Shown here piece after piece: positions 17,765 to 25,976 of a stretch of 48,205 nt of DNA. Position 1 is the first letter of the stretch. Each line of letters opens with the position of its first letter. Source of the stretch: Thermoplasmata archaeon (GTDB lineage Archaea; Thermoplasmatota; Thermoplasmata; Lutacidiplasmatales; UBA184); assembly GCA_022750115.1 (NCBI GenBank), contig JAKIWI010000012.1:1-48205 (forward strand), written 5' to 3'. Under the pieces are notes generated by a model that saw nothing but the letters and a program-made list of their open reading frames with translations, searched no databases and was not told where the DNA came from. Made by a program: the position numbers and the translations under genes.

Positions 17765-20700
17765 CTACGCGAGGAAGTTGTTCCCCTGGAGCCAGTAGAA
17801 CGGCGTGTCGCCGCCGCCCCCGATCGTGACGTTCGTGTTGATGCTCGACGGGTTCAGCCACGCCGCGACGCCCGCGACGATGTTGCCCTGGCCGGTGTAG
17901 GTGTAGAGCGCGAGTCCGTAGGCGATCTTCTCCGCCTGCGCGTAGAGGAGCACGCGGCCCGGACCGACCGGCGCCGAGGCGGCGGTCGTCAGGAGGTCGA
18001 GCATCGCCTTGTACGCGGTCCCCTGGCACGCCTGCGGGATCGCGCTGAGGTTCGACCAGTAGTTCCCGTCGGTCGCCGTGTGGCAGCCCTGCGTGAACGC
18101 CGGGGTGTTGAGCTGCTGTTCGACGGCGTCGCCGCGGGTGTACGTCGCGTTCGAGCTGTAGAGCGGGATGACGTAGTCGGTCGGGTCGGGGTAGTCGGGC
18201 GCCCAGCCGAGGACGTAGAGCGGCATCGGGTTGCTGCCCGGGCCGTTCCCCTGCGCGTTGACGATCAGGCTCACGAAGTTGATGTCGACCGGCGAGACGC
18301 GGATCGCCCCGCCGCTCAGCGACTCGAGCTCCGCGGCCCAGAGGGCCATCACCTGGTCGTTCGCCGCGGCGCCCGTTTCACCGAACATCGGGAGCTGGCA
18401 CGGGTTCGACGACGTACACAGCGCGATCTGCGGGTCGAAGAACTGGCTTGACTGGTCTTGCATCTGAGCCCACCAGTACGCGGGGCAGCTCGCGTTCGTC
18501 TTGTCCGTGCACGGGTCGGTGTTCGGCCACGGAATGTTCGTCGGGAAGTAATTGCTCATGAACTTCGGGATCGCCCCGCCCGAGTTGAACCCGAGCTGGA
18601 TCCCGTCCTTCGTGTTGATCGTGTTCTGGATCGTGGCGTACGGGTACGCCCGCGCGAAGAACTCGCGCATCCCGAGGTAGGTGAACCACGTGCTCTGGAC
18701 GTTGATCGTGGTCGTGGTGTACTTCTGGGCGGTCCCCGTGTTGAAGTTCAGGTCGAACGGATAGAATCCGATCGTGATCGTCGGCGCGGTGATCGCCTGG
18801 ATCTTCCCGAGGTTGACGAGCTGGATGAACAGCGAGAAGTCCGTCGACGGGATCGAGGCGAGGTCGGCAGTCCCCGAAATGTACGCCTGCTCGCCCGGCT
18901 GGGCGGCGGTCTCCCACGTGACCTCGACGGTCGTCGCGTACTTGTGGGGCGCCGGCTGGCAGCCGGTCCACGTGCAGTAGGGGTTCTGTCCGTAGAACGG
19001 GTTCGCCTTCAGGGTGTAGCCGACCGCGATCTGGTAGCCCGCGAGCCCGTACGGCCCGCTCCCGACCATGTTCCACTGCACGTGGCCGAGGTACTGGCCG
19101 CCGAACGCGCCGCTCCCGAGCTGCTCCCACTGGTCCCAGCCCTCCGAAGGCATCGCGCTGAACGGCACGCCCAGCCCGTTGCTGCCGGGCAGTGCGCACG
19201 GGTGGTCGCCCGCATCCGAGACGTTGCCGCGGGTCCAGAAGGGGATTCCCGCCTGCTGGTTGTTCGAGCTGAACCACCCGCACGGAGTGATGGAGCCGCC
19301 GAGCGGGTCGGCGATGAGCTCGAGGAAGTACGGCCAGTTCTCGTTGTGGCCGTGGGCGATGAACGTGATGCAGCCGTGCGTGGTCGGGTCGCTGGCGACC
19401 GACGCGGGACAGTCGGACCCGTTGACGACCATGGAGGCGGAGACGTTCGCCGGCGTGTTGTTGTACGCCCCGTGGAGCGCGTCCCACGTGTTGTTACCGG
19501 GGCTGATCAGCGCCTGCGCCTGGATCCAGCCCGGGTTCGCGGTCGTGAACGGTAGCGTGGAGAACCCGAGGGTCCGGATGAAGGAGAACAGGACATCGCT
19601 CGGATAGACGCCCCAGTGGCCGCCCGTCGCGGGGTCGTAGAAGGAGGCGTTCGCCGAGATCACGAAGGTGTAGTTCCAGCCGTTGACCAGCGAGTCGCCC
19701 TTGTAGAGGTGCTGGCACTGCGAGCTCCCCGGAACGCAGGTCGCGAGGACCGGGACGAACGAGTCCGGCGTCGGGCCGGTGGTTGTACCGTTGTAGGTGA
19801 TCAGCGTCTGGTAGACGTTGATGATCGGCTCGGTGCCGACGGTCTCGTAGTCGATGGCGGGGTCTTCCGAGAAACCGCCGCCCGGCGCGAGCTCGTAGGA
19901 AATGACCGTGCCTGGGTGAGGATCCTTGACCGCGGAGAGGCCCGCAACACCGGGGTGACCGCCGGCGGGGGCGACGAAGACGGTCCAGTTGTAGTCGACC
20001 GGAACGGTGGTGGCGACGTTCGTCGCGCCACCTTGGAAGGAGACCTCGTAGCTGCCCGGGGCGCTGAACGTCGCGGTGGCGCCCGCTGAGGAGGTTGTGT
20101 TGACGAGCTTCGAGAGGGTTCCACCGGTGGAGACGACGATCTTGGGGACGACGACGGAGTAGGCGGGGTTGGTCGGCGCGGTGGTGTACGAGGCCGACAC
20201 GGAGACCGACTGGCCCGTAACCAGCGCGGCGGTGATGAGCGGGGCGCCGGGGCTCGCGGTGGAGTTGGAGACGAGCGCTCCCTGGACGCCCGGCACGTTG
20301 CCGGCGGTCGTCGCGGAGTAGGAGGAGGTGACGGTGACCTCGACGAGCCCGTGGAGGTTGTCGTGGCTGACGGAGTTGACCGTCGCCGACACGAAGACGA
20401 GGTAGGTCCCGATGTTCGAGAAGGCGTGTTCGAGCGTCGGAGTCCGGCTCGCGACGGCCGAGGTGCCGTCTCCGAAATTGAACGAGTAACTGGTCGACGA
20501 CTCCCCCGAGGGGAGAGACGCGGTGAACGGAACGGCGTTCCCTTCCTGGACCGACTTGAACGGCAACAGCAGCGTCACATCGTGCAGGTTCTGGAAGGCG
20601 GCGCACGCGGGCGCCGTGATCGGCTGGCAGGTGAGCGGGGCTCCCTTCGAGAACCCGCCCAGGACGGCGTACGTCCCGACGCCGACCAAAGCGAGGACGA

Positions 20701-20785
20701 CGACGATGAGGATCGCAGAGGTCACGGTCGTGAGCGCGCGGCGTCGGCCGGCCAAGAACGGCCGTCCGGTCGGTTCGTTTGCCAT
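17765..20785 (-). CDS. Membrane-anchored PKD-fused peptide-binding protein (SBP family 5)
   Basis: This 1006-residue protein is a solute-binding protein for a dipeptide/oligopeptide ABC importer. A basic N-terminus (RRR) precedes one hydrophobic helix (about 18-43) that probably stays as a membrane anchor. A PKD domain with FNFGDG (about 70-150) and a second Ig-like module (about 165-285) form a stalk. The SBP_bac_5-type binding domain covers about 295-1000, with DPAIDYETVGTEPIINVYQT, WGVYPSDVLFSFIRTLGF and a late YVLGWAPDYPDPTDYVIPLY motif. It closely parallels the protein at 42562-45645. No permease genes adjoin it, so it may feed the importer at 36678-41912. A strong TATA box and a GGTGA ribosome binding site precede the ATG. 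Confidence 0.88.
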   Translation of the reverse strand: MANEPTGRPFLAGRRRALTTVTSAILIVVVLALVGVGTYAVLGGFSKGAPLTCQPITAPACAAFQNLHDVTLLLPFKSVQEGNAVPFTASLPSGESSTSYSFNFGDGTSAVASRTPTLEHAFSNIGTYLVFVSATVNSVSHDNLHGLVEVTVTSSYSATTAGNVPGVQGALVSNSTASPGAPLITAALVTGQSVSVSASYTTAPTNPAYSVVVPKIVVSTGGTLSKLVNTTSSAGATATFSAPGSYEVSFQGGATNVATTVPVDYNWTVFVAPAGGHPGVAGLSAVKDPHPGTVISYELAPGGGFSEDPAIDYETVGTEPIINVYQTLITYNGTTTGPTPDSFVPVLATCVPGSSQCQHLYKGDSLVNGWNYTFVISANASFYDPATGGHWGVYPSDVLFSFIRTLGFSTLPFTTANPGWIQAQALISPGNNTWDALHGAYNNTPANVSASMVVNGSDCPASVASDPTTHGCITFIAHGHNENWPYFLELIADPLGGSITPCGWFSSNNQQAGIPFWTRGNVSDAGDHPCALPGSNGLGVPFSAMPSEGWDQWEQLGSGAFGGQYLGHVQWNMVGSGPYGLAGYQIAVGYTLKANPFYGQNPYCTWTGCQPAPHKYATTVEVTWETAAQPGEQAYISGTADLASIPSTDFSLFIQLVNLGKIQAITAPTITIGFYPFDLNFNTGTAQKYTTTTINVQSTWFTYLGMREFFARAYPYATIQNTINTKDGIQLGFNSGGAIPKFMSNYFPTNIPWPNTDPCTDKTNASCPAYWWAQMQDQSSQFFDPQIALCTSSNPCQLPMFGETGAAANDQVMALWAAELESLSGGAIRVSPVDINFVSLIVNAQGNGPGSNPMPLYVLGWAPDYPDPTDYVIPLYSSNATYTRGDAVEQQLNTPAFTQGCHTATDGNYWSNLSAIPQACQGTAYKAMLDLLTTAASAPVGPGRVLLYAQAEKIAYGLALYTYTGQGNIVAGVAAWLNPSSINTNVTIGGGGDTPFYWLQGNNFLA

Positions 20786-20847
20786 CAGTTCACCAAGTCG
20801 GAGCGAGAGCAGGGCTCGTCCCGGGGTGTCATCCTAACCATCGGCCC

Positions 20848-20857
20848 ATATATACCT
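20848..20857 (-). promoter_or_regulatory. TATA box of the first peptide-binding protein
   Basis: The minus strand reads GGTATATATG, about 65 nt ahead of the ATG at 20785. Transcription should start near 20825 and leave a leader of about 40 nt. GGTGA lies just before the ATG and serves as ribosome binding site. The promoter is almost the same as that of the paralog at 45645. Confidence 0.65.
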
Positions 20858-20898
20858 CTCAGGAGGAGGGCGGCCGCCGAGAGAATCCCGCGCGCCGT

Positions 20899-21597
20899 TC
20901 ACTCGAACCCGGCCGGCTCCGGGTTCGCCGGGTGGACGAGTCCGGACAAGACTTGGAACGCGTGGAGGACGTCGGCCTCGCGGACCACGAACGTGGAGTC
21001 CGTGTAGACGCTCATCAGTTCCAGAGAATTGATCCCCGATTGGAACAGCGCACCGGCAAGGAACGCGAGGACCCCGGGCGTGTCGACGATCGTCTCGGGG
21101 CTGCGCACCGTGACCGCGGACAGCCTTCGGTGGACGCCGAGCGTCGAGCGCTTCCCGGTGGCGGCGAGGACCGCATCGACGAGGTCCTCCTCGCAGAGGA
21201 TCGTCACGGCGCTCGGGCCCTGCAGGAGTTGGAGGAGGTGCCGCCGGTCGGCGAGCAGCGTCCGACCCGCCTCGAGGACGCGGCCCATCGTCTCCCAGTC
21301 GGACCGGGCGGTGACGATGGCGACGCGCGTCCGCACCTCCAGGCGGCTCGCCTTCACGACCTCAAGGACCCGGCCCTCGAGGGTGCGGTCCGCGTGCATC
21401 TGGCGTTGGTAGCGTCGGCAGGCGACCTCGATCGCCTCCTGGTTGGCGAGGCCCGTCTCTTCGCGGATCTTCCGCGCGAGGCTGGTAAAGTTCAGGATGT
21501 TGTAGGAAAGGCAGTCGCGGATCGCCGGGTGGTCCTCGATGTACTGGCGCGTCACCTCGGCGGCCGTCGGCCCCGTCGCCCGCGCTTCCCCGGCCAT
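20899..21597 (-). CDS. HTH/ACT-domain regulator, copy 1
   Basis: The 232-residue protein is a paralog of the product of 29180-29875. The first 80 residues are helical and contain EVTRQYIEDHPAIRDCL, FTSLARKIREETG and EAIEVACRRYQRQ, a possible winged-helix DNA-binding region. The C-terminal 60 residues look like an ACT domain: TPGVLAFLAGALFQSGINSL, then YTDSTFVVREADVLHAF. ACT domains bind amino acids and control enzymes or regulators. I know the pattern from uncharacterised archaeal proteins but cannot give it a tested function. A GAGGAG sequence precedes the ATG. It lies upstream of a peptide-binding protein gene on the same strand, but that gene has its own promoter. Confidence 0.6.
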   Translation of the reverse strand: MAGEARATGPTAAEVTRQYIEDHPAIRDCLSYNILNFTSLARKIREETGLANQEAIEVACRRYQRQMHADRTLEGRVLEVVKASRLEVRTRVAIVTARSDWETMGRVLEAGRTLLADRRHLLQLLQGPSAVTILCEEDLVDAVLAATGKRSTLGVHRRLSAVTVRSPETIVDTPGVLAFLAGALFQSGINSLELMSVYTDSTFVVREADVLHAFQVLSGLVHPANPEPAGFE

Positions 21598-21749
21598 GCG
21601 GAGCTCCTCGGGCCGCCACCCGCGCCGCGGCCATCAACGTTTCCGTCGACCGAGGGATCTTCGGCACGCGCTCGCAGCGCGCGAATCCGGACGGTGGCTT
21701 GGAGCCGCTCAGCGACTCCCGCTCGACGCGGCTCGCCGTCCGGGCCGAT

Positions 21750-22481
21750 TCACACGAGGTCGGGTTCTTCGCGGTCGGCCGGTTCGGAGGGGATCGATGC
21801 CCCTGGACCGAGGCGAGCGGCGATCTCGCTCGGCACCTTCGAAGGACCTCCCGAGTCCGTCAGCACGCTACCAAACAATCGAGCGGAGAAACCTCGTCCC
21901 TTGCTCCCGCCGCCGGCGTTGTGCGAGCGGATCGTTCCGGCGGTGATCGTGATCGCGAGGCTAACCGGCTGGTTCTCCGGTGCGAGCCGACCGCCGGGAG
22001 CGATCTTTCCCGAGTAGGCGATGCAAACGACCTCGCTGTCGAAGGTGGGGATCGACTGCAGCCGGATCAGGGCGTAGCCGAGTACTGGGGCAGCGAGCAC
22101 GACGCCCACCGTAACTCCGCGAATCCCCATGTACAGCCCAAGGGCGGCCGAGACTCCGAGCAAGGTGGCGAGGCCGCCGACCAGGACCCCCACGGCCGTC
22201 CGTCGGGATTCGGATTCCCCCTTCGCCGACCGAACGAGGTTGCGCTCCCCTCCCACGAAGCCGCGGAGCGTGCGGTCCGGCGAGCCGACCGACCCGTGAA
22301 ACGTCGGGCCGGCGGTCAATTCCCCGATGAAGAAGCCCGCATCGTGGACGAGATGTTTCGCGAAGTACCGGACGTCCATCGCGGGGGCCGAGGCGACCGT
22401 GGCGGTCGCTCGGTAGGGGAGCGGTCGCTCCGGCAACCCGCCATCAATCAGGGCACGAGCGTCGTCGGTATCGGACCTCAT
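21750..22481 (-). CDS. Unknown membrane protein with two central helices
   Basis: I do not recognise this 243-residue protein. Its N-terminal 90 residues are polar and mixed. Two hydrophobic segments follow closely (about 97-120 and 122-142: AVGVLVGGLATLLGVSAALG and VTVGVVLAAPVLGYALIRL), forming a hairpin in the membrane. The C-terminal 95 residues are polar, rich in Gly, Ser and Pro, and probably on the same side as the N-terminus. The strand choice rests on the hydrophobic hairpin; the antisense reading lacks such structure. I choose ATG 22481 because a GGTGGGG sequence lies 5-11 nt upstream; a TTG at 22496 is in frame. The 152-bp spacer to the ACT gene holds nothing I can name. Confidence 0.55.
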   Translation of the reverse strand: MRSDTDDARALIDGGLPERPLPYRATATVASAPAMDVRYFAKHLVHDAGFFIGELTAGPTFHGSVGSPDRTLRGFVGGERNLVRSAKGESESRRTAVGVLVGGLATLLGVSAALGLYMGIRGVTVGVVLAAPVLGYALIRLQSIPTFDSEVVCIAYSGKIAPGGRLAPENQPVSLAITITAGTIRSHNAGGGSKGRGFSARLFGSVLTDSGGPSKVPSEIAARLGPGASIPSEPADREEPDLV

Positions 22482-22892
22482 TCGCGCCCCACCCAACGCA
22501 GCGGCGTTCCGCCCGCTCGCGACGTGATTCCGAGTCCGGGGGATTAAGCTGGCGTCCCTGCCGCCCTCCCCCTCCGATCCGATCCCTCTTGGCCGGCGGC
22601 GCCGACGGGCTCCGCATCGGAGGCACCCGACGTCGCGGTGTCGACGAGAGAGCGCCGGCGGAGGCCGGCGTAGGTTATCCGCAGTGGCGGCCCTGACGGG
22701 ACCTCACATGCACCGTGCGTCGTGTCGGCACGTGGAGCGCCAAGCGAGACGACTTGTCGCGGCCGAGACAACCCCGCTATATTCGGGCCGGCCACGGAGC
22801 ACCCCGAGGGAGTCCGGGACTCCCGGAGTTCATCCGAGAGGATGCGCTCGAACGACCCACCGAGAAGATCCTAGGGAGGACGCGAACCGACC
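22482..22892. other. 411-bp gene-free stretch with hairpins
   Basis: No reading frame here looks coding on either strand. It holds a perfect 7-bp hairpin with loop GGAG at 22653-22670 (CGCCGGC / GCCGGCG), a TATA-like element at 22776-22783, and a second perfect 7-bp hairpin at 22808-22824 (GGGAGTC / GACTCCC, loop CGG). I looked for tRNA T-arm, SRP RNA helix-8 and RNase P conserved sequences and found none. It may hold the regulatory leader of the zinc-finger gene or a small RNA. Confidence 0.45.
22776..22783 (+). promoter_or_regulatory. TATA box of the zinc-finger gene
   Basis: The sequence gctatatt stands out in a GC-rich region. It would start transcription near 22808, giving an unusually long leader of about 85 nt before the GTG at 22893. 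The predicted start coincides with the 5' arm of the hairpin at 22808-22824. Confidence 0.45.
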
Positions 22893-23291
22893 GTGGTAAC
22901 TCAGCGCCGACATCTGCGCCTTCTCGCCTGCACGGAGTGCGGTCATCTCCGTGCGAGCCACTATCTCCTCGCCCCTCAGGACGGACGGGTCCGCCGCCAT
23001 TTCGCTCGCCCTCGCGACCGGGTGACCCCGATGCCCTGCCATGTCCTCACCTGCAGCTGCGCGCGCTTCGACGCGGACAGCCAGGTGTTCTTGTGCCCGG
23101 TCTGCTCGCGCGAGTACGCCACCCGGGCGAGCCTCGAGATCCACCTCTACGGCCAGCACCCGGGCCTTTCCTCGCGGGAGCGCTCCATGCTGCTCCAGGG
23201 CGCGATGAGCGGTCGGACGGTCCTGCCGCCCTCCGTGGTGGCCCGACTTCCGACCCGGCCGACGCCGGCCAACGAGCCGGCGGAAGCGTAG
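22893..23291 (+). CDS. Small C2H2 zinc-finger protein
   Basis: The 132-residue protein contains a classical C2H2 finger, C68-x2-C71-x12-H84-x4-H89, in FLCPVCSREYATRASLEIHL. Two further clusters of possible metal ligands are C13-x2-C16 (CTECGH) and C49-H50...C54-x-C56 (CHVLTCSC). The C-terminal 40 residues are Pro- and Thr-rich and look disordered. A role in DNA, RNA or protein binding is likely from the fold, but no target can be named. The start is GTG with GGGAGGA 12 nt upstream. It converges with argH, leaving only 8 nt between the stops. Confidence 0.7.
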   Translation: MVTQRRHLRLLACTECGHLRASHYLLAPQDGRVRRHFARPRDRVTPMPCHVLTCSCARFDADSQVFLCPVCSREYATRASLEIHLYGQHPGLSSRERSMLLQGAMSGRTVLPPSVVARLPTRPTPANEPAEA

Positions 23292-23299
23292 CGGCGCGC

Positions 23300-24742
23300 T
23301 CAGCGCTCGCCGAACAGCCGTTCGGGGATTCCCGCCGCAGTTCGCAAGCGCTCGAGCCGCACCGCTTCCCGCTGGGCGGCGGCTCGTCCGGCCTTCTCGC
23401 GGCGCCGGACCTCCGAAAGTAGGCGGGCCACTTCGCGCCACGACGACCCGCCCGCGCTCGTGCGCCGCTCCGGCTCGTTGTCGCCCGTCGGGAATCGGAA
23501 CTCTTCGGGGAGCTCCGGGAACGATTGGCGGAGCTCCGATTGGGTGACCGCGTCGATCCGGGACCCCCGGCGGGCGCGCGCCGCCAGCCAGACTCCGACC
23601 CGGCGGTGGGCCGTTCGGAACGGCACGCCGACCCCGACGAGGGCGTCGGCGAGCTCGACCGAGCCGGTCGCGGCGTCGGTGACGGGTGGGGAGAGGAACT
23701 CGGTCTGCTCCGCCATCGCGGCCAACACTTCGAGCGCGAGGCGGGTCCTCGCAAGACCGTCCAGCACGACCGGCTTCCCGACCTGCAGGTCGCGCTGGTA
23801 GCCGATCGGGAGTCCCTTCAGGAGGGTGAGGTGCGTCACGAGCCGGCCGATCGCCGGGGCGCTCTCCGCGCGGACGAGCTCGGCCAGGTCGGGGTTCCGC
23901 TTGTGCGGCATCAGCGAGCTCGTCGTCACGAACCGGTCGCCGAGACGGACCCGGTCGACGCCGGGCATCGATCCGAGGACGAACTCCTCCGCGAGCGCGC
24001 TCGCGTGCACGAGCGCGACGCAGGCGGCGTAGAGCGCGTCCCCCGACGCGTCCCGGTCGGACACGGCGTCGAGCGAGGACGCCGTCGGGCGGCGAAATCC
24101 AAGCGCCCGCGCCGTGCGGGCGCGGTCGATCGGGAGTGAGGTGCCGGCGATCGCCCCGCTCCCGAGGGGGGAGGAGTCGATCCGTTCCCGCACCCGGCGG
24201 AACCGCTCGGCGTCGCGGACGAACCGAAGCGCGTGGCTCCCGAGGATCTGCCCCCAGTAGAGCCGCTGCGCCGGTTGCGTGTGGGTCCAGCCGTCGACGA
24301 CACTGTGGCCGGACGGTCCGGCGGCCGCCGCGAGCAGGGCTCGGGCCGCCTCGTTCGCGGCGCGCTCGAGGCCGAGCAGCTCCTCGCGGAGTGCGATCGC
24401 GAGGTCCGTCGCGACCTGGTCGTTGCGACTGCGGGCCGTGTGGAGCCGCTCGCCGTCCGAACCGATCCGGCGGGTCAGTTCCGCCTCGACGTTCATGTGA
24501 ACGTCCTCGAGCGCGGGGTCGAGCCGGAAGCGCCCGGCCGCGGCATCGTGGGCGATCCGTCGGAGGCCCGTCACGATCCGCTGGGCCCGTCGCGCGGGCA
24601 CGATCCCCGTCGCACCGAGCATCTCGGCGTGGACGACCGAGCCCCACAGGTCGGCGCCGAGCAGCGCGCGGTCCTCCTCGACGGAGGAGGAGAGCGCCGC
24701 GGCCCGCTCGTCAAGCGGTGCGGAGAACCGGTCTCGGAGCAT
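23300..24742 (-). CDS. argH: Argininosuccinate lyase
   Basis: It splits argininosuccinate into arginine and fumarate, the last step of arginine synthesis. The 480-residue protein of the fumarase/aspartase superfamily has HTARSRNDQVATD, the DGWTHTQPAQRLYWG region and the signature loop SSLMPHKRNPDLAELV with its catalytic serine. The loop reads MPHKRNP where most lyases have MPQKKNP, a mild variant. I choose ATG 24742 because the family's start (LRDRF...SSVEEDRALLGADLWGS) begins there; it overlaps the argG stop by 32 nt. An ATG at 24787 is possible. Last gene of the arginine operon. Confidence 0.93.
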   Translation of the reverse strand: MLRDRFSAPLDERAAALSSSVEEDRALLGADLWGSVVHAEMLGATGIVPARRAQRIVTGLRRIAHDAAAGRFRLDPALEDVHMNVEAELTRRIGSDGERLHTARSRNDQVATDLAIALREELLGLERAANEAARALLAAAAGPSGHSVVDGWTHTQPAQRLYWGQILGSHALRFVRDAERFRRVRERIDSSPLGSGAIAGTSLPIDRARTARALGFRRPTASSLDAVSDRDASGDALYAACVALVHASALAEEFVLGSMPGVDRVRLGDRFVTTSSLMPHKRNPDLAELVRAESAPAIGRLVTHLTLLKGLPIGYQRDLQVGKPVVLDGLARTRLALEVLAAMAEQTEFLSPPVTDAATGSVELADALVGVGVPFRTAHRRVGVWLAARARRGSRIDAVTQSELRQSFPELPEEFRFPTGDNEPERRTSAGGSSWREVARLLSEVRRREKAGRAAAQREAVRLERLRTAAGIPERLFGER

Positions 24743-25976
24743 CGGGTGTCGGCTCGGGGGCGGCCCGCGCCGCCTCGACCCGGGCATGCGCTAACTGGTT
24801 CGGCAACCCGTAGAGGTGGATGAACCCGACGGCGAGTTCCTGGGGGAAGGTGCTGCCCGTTCCGTACGTCGCGAGCTCGTGGGAGAGGAGCGAGTACTCC
24901 GAGCGCCGCGCCACGGCGCGGCAGCTTCCCTGGTGGAGCCGAAGAACGACTTCGCCCGTGACGACGTCCTGGGTCGAGCGGACGAACGACTGCAGTGCCT
25001 CGCGGAGCGGGGAGTACCACAGGCCCTCGTAGACGAGGTCGGAGAACCGTCGGTCGACCGACGCCTTGAATTGCAGGAGGTCCCGCGGGAGCACCAACGC
25101 CTCGAGCGCCTGGTGCGCGACCACGAGCGCGACGGCGCCGGGACACTCGTAGGTCTCGCGCGACTTGATGCCGACGACGCGGTCTTCGACGTGGTCGATC
25201 CGGCCGACGCCATGGCGGCCGGCGCGTCGGTTCATCTGGCGGACCAACTCGACCGGCGCCAGCGCCGCGCCATCGAGGGCCACGGGGATGCCGCGATGGA
25301 ACCGCACCGTGAGGCTCTCCGCCTCCGCCGGCCAGGAGTCGGGGTGGCTCGTCCAATCGAACACCTCCTCGGGCGCCGAGGTCGAGGCGTCCTCGAGGCG
25401 CCCGCCCTCGATCGAACGACCCCAGAGGTTCTCGTCGACCGAGTACGGCGACTCCGGCGTCACCCGGATCTGCAGGTGGTGCTCGCGCGCATACGCGATC
25501 TCGTCGGAGCGGTTCATGTTCCACTCGCGGACGGGCGCGATCACCCGGAGCGACGGGGCGAGGGTGTGGACGGCGACGTCGAACCGCACCTGGTCGTTCC
25601 CCTTTCCCGTGCAGCCGTGCCCGACGGCGTCGGCGCCGAGCGAGAGGGCGGTCTCGGCCAGGGTTCGCGCGATGAGGGGGCGAGCGAGAGCGGTCGAGAG
25701 CGGGTAGATCCCCTCGTACAACGCGTTCGCCTGAAGGGCGGGAAAGCAGAACTCGGTCACGAACGTCGCCTTCGCGTCGACGAGGCGCGCGTCGCGCGCG
25801 CCGTTCGCGCGGGCCCGGGCGAGCGCCCCTTCGAGCTCTCCTTCCTGGCCGACGTCGACCGTGAGCGCCGTCACTTCGGCGCCGTAGTGCTCCCGGATCC
25901 ACGGGATCGCAACGGAGGTGTCGAGGCCGCCGGAGTAGGCGAGGACCACATGGCGTTTCGTGGTGTCGTCGGTCAT
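24711..25976 (-). CDS. argG: Argininosuccinate synthase
   Basis: It joins citrulline and aspartate with ATP to form argininosuccinate. The 421-residue protein has the N-type ATP pyrophosphatase loop LAYSGGLDTSVAI, GHGCTGKGNDQVRFD, and the REWNMNRSDEIAYA and YSVDENLWGRSIEGG motifs. The start ATG 25976 overlaps the argB stop as ATGA. The C-terminal 25 residues are Ala/Pro-rich and exceed the usual length a little; this extension also covers the argH start. Confidence 0.95.
   Translation of the reverse strand: MTDDTTKRHVVLAYSGGLDTSVAIPWIREHYGAEVTALTVDVGQEGELEGALARARANGARDARLVDAKATFVTEFCFPALQANALYEGIYPLSTALARPLIARTLAETALSLGADAVGHGCTGKGNDQVRFDVAVHTLAPSLRVIAPVREWNMNRSDEIAYAREHHLQIRVTPESPYSVDENLWGRSIEGGRLEDASTSAPEEVFDWTSHPDSWPAEAESLTVRFHRGIPVALDGAALAPVELVRQMNRRAGRHGVGRIDHVEDRVVGIKSRETYECPGAVALVVAHQALEALVLPRDLLQFKASVDRRFSDLVYEGLWYSPLREALQSFVRSTQDVVTGEVVLRLHQGSCRAVARRSEYSLLSHELATYGTGSTFPQELAVGFIHLYGLPNQLAHARVEAARAAPEPTPDAPRPVLRTA

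Noticed and set aside
22482-22892. Possible SRP RNA, RNase P RNA or tRNA in the large spacer
   Set aside because: I saw none of the conserved core sequences and no T-arm motif; only hairpins and a TATA-like element can be supported.
24711-24787. Possible frameshift joining argG and argH
   Set aside because: Both proteins are complete by family motifs; the overlap is a normal tight-operon junction.
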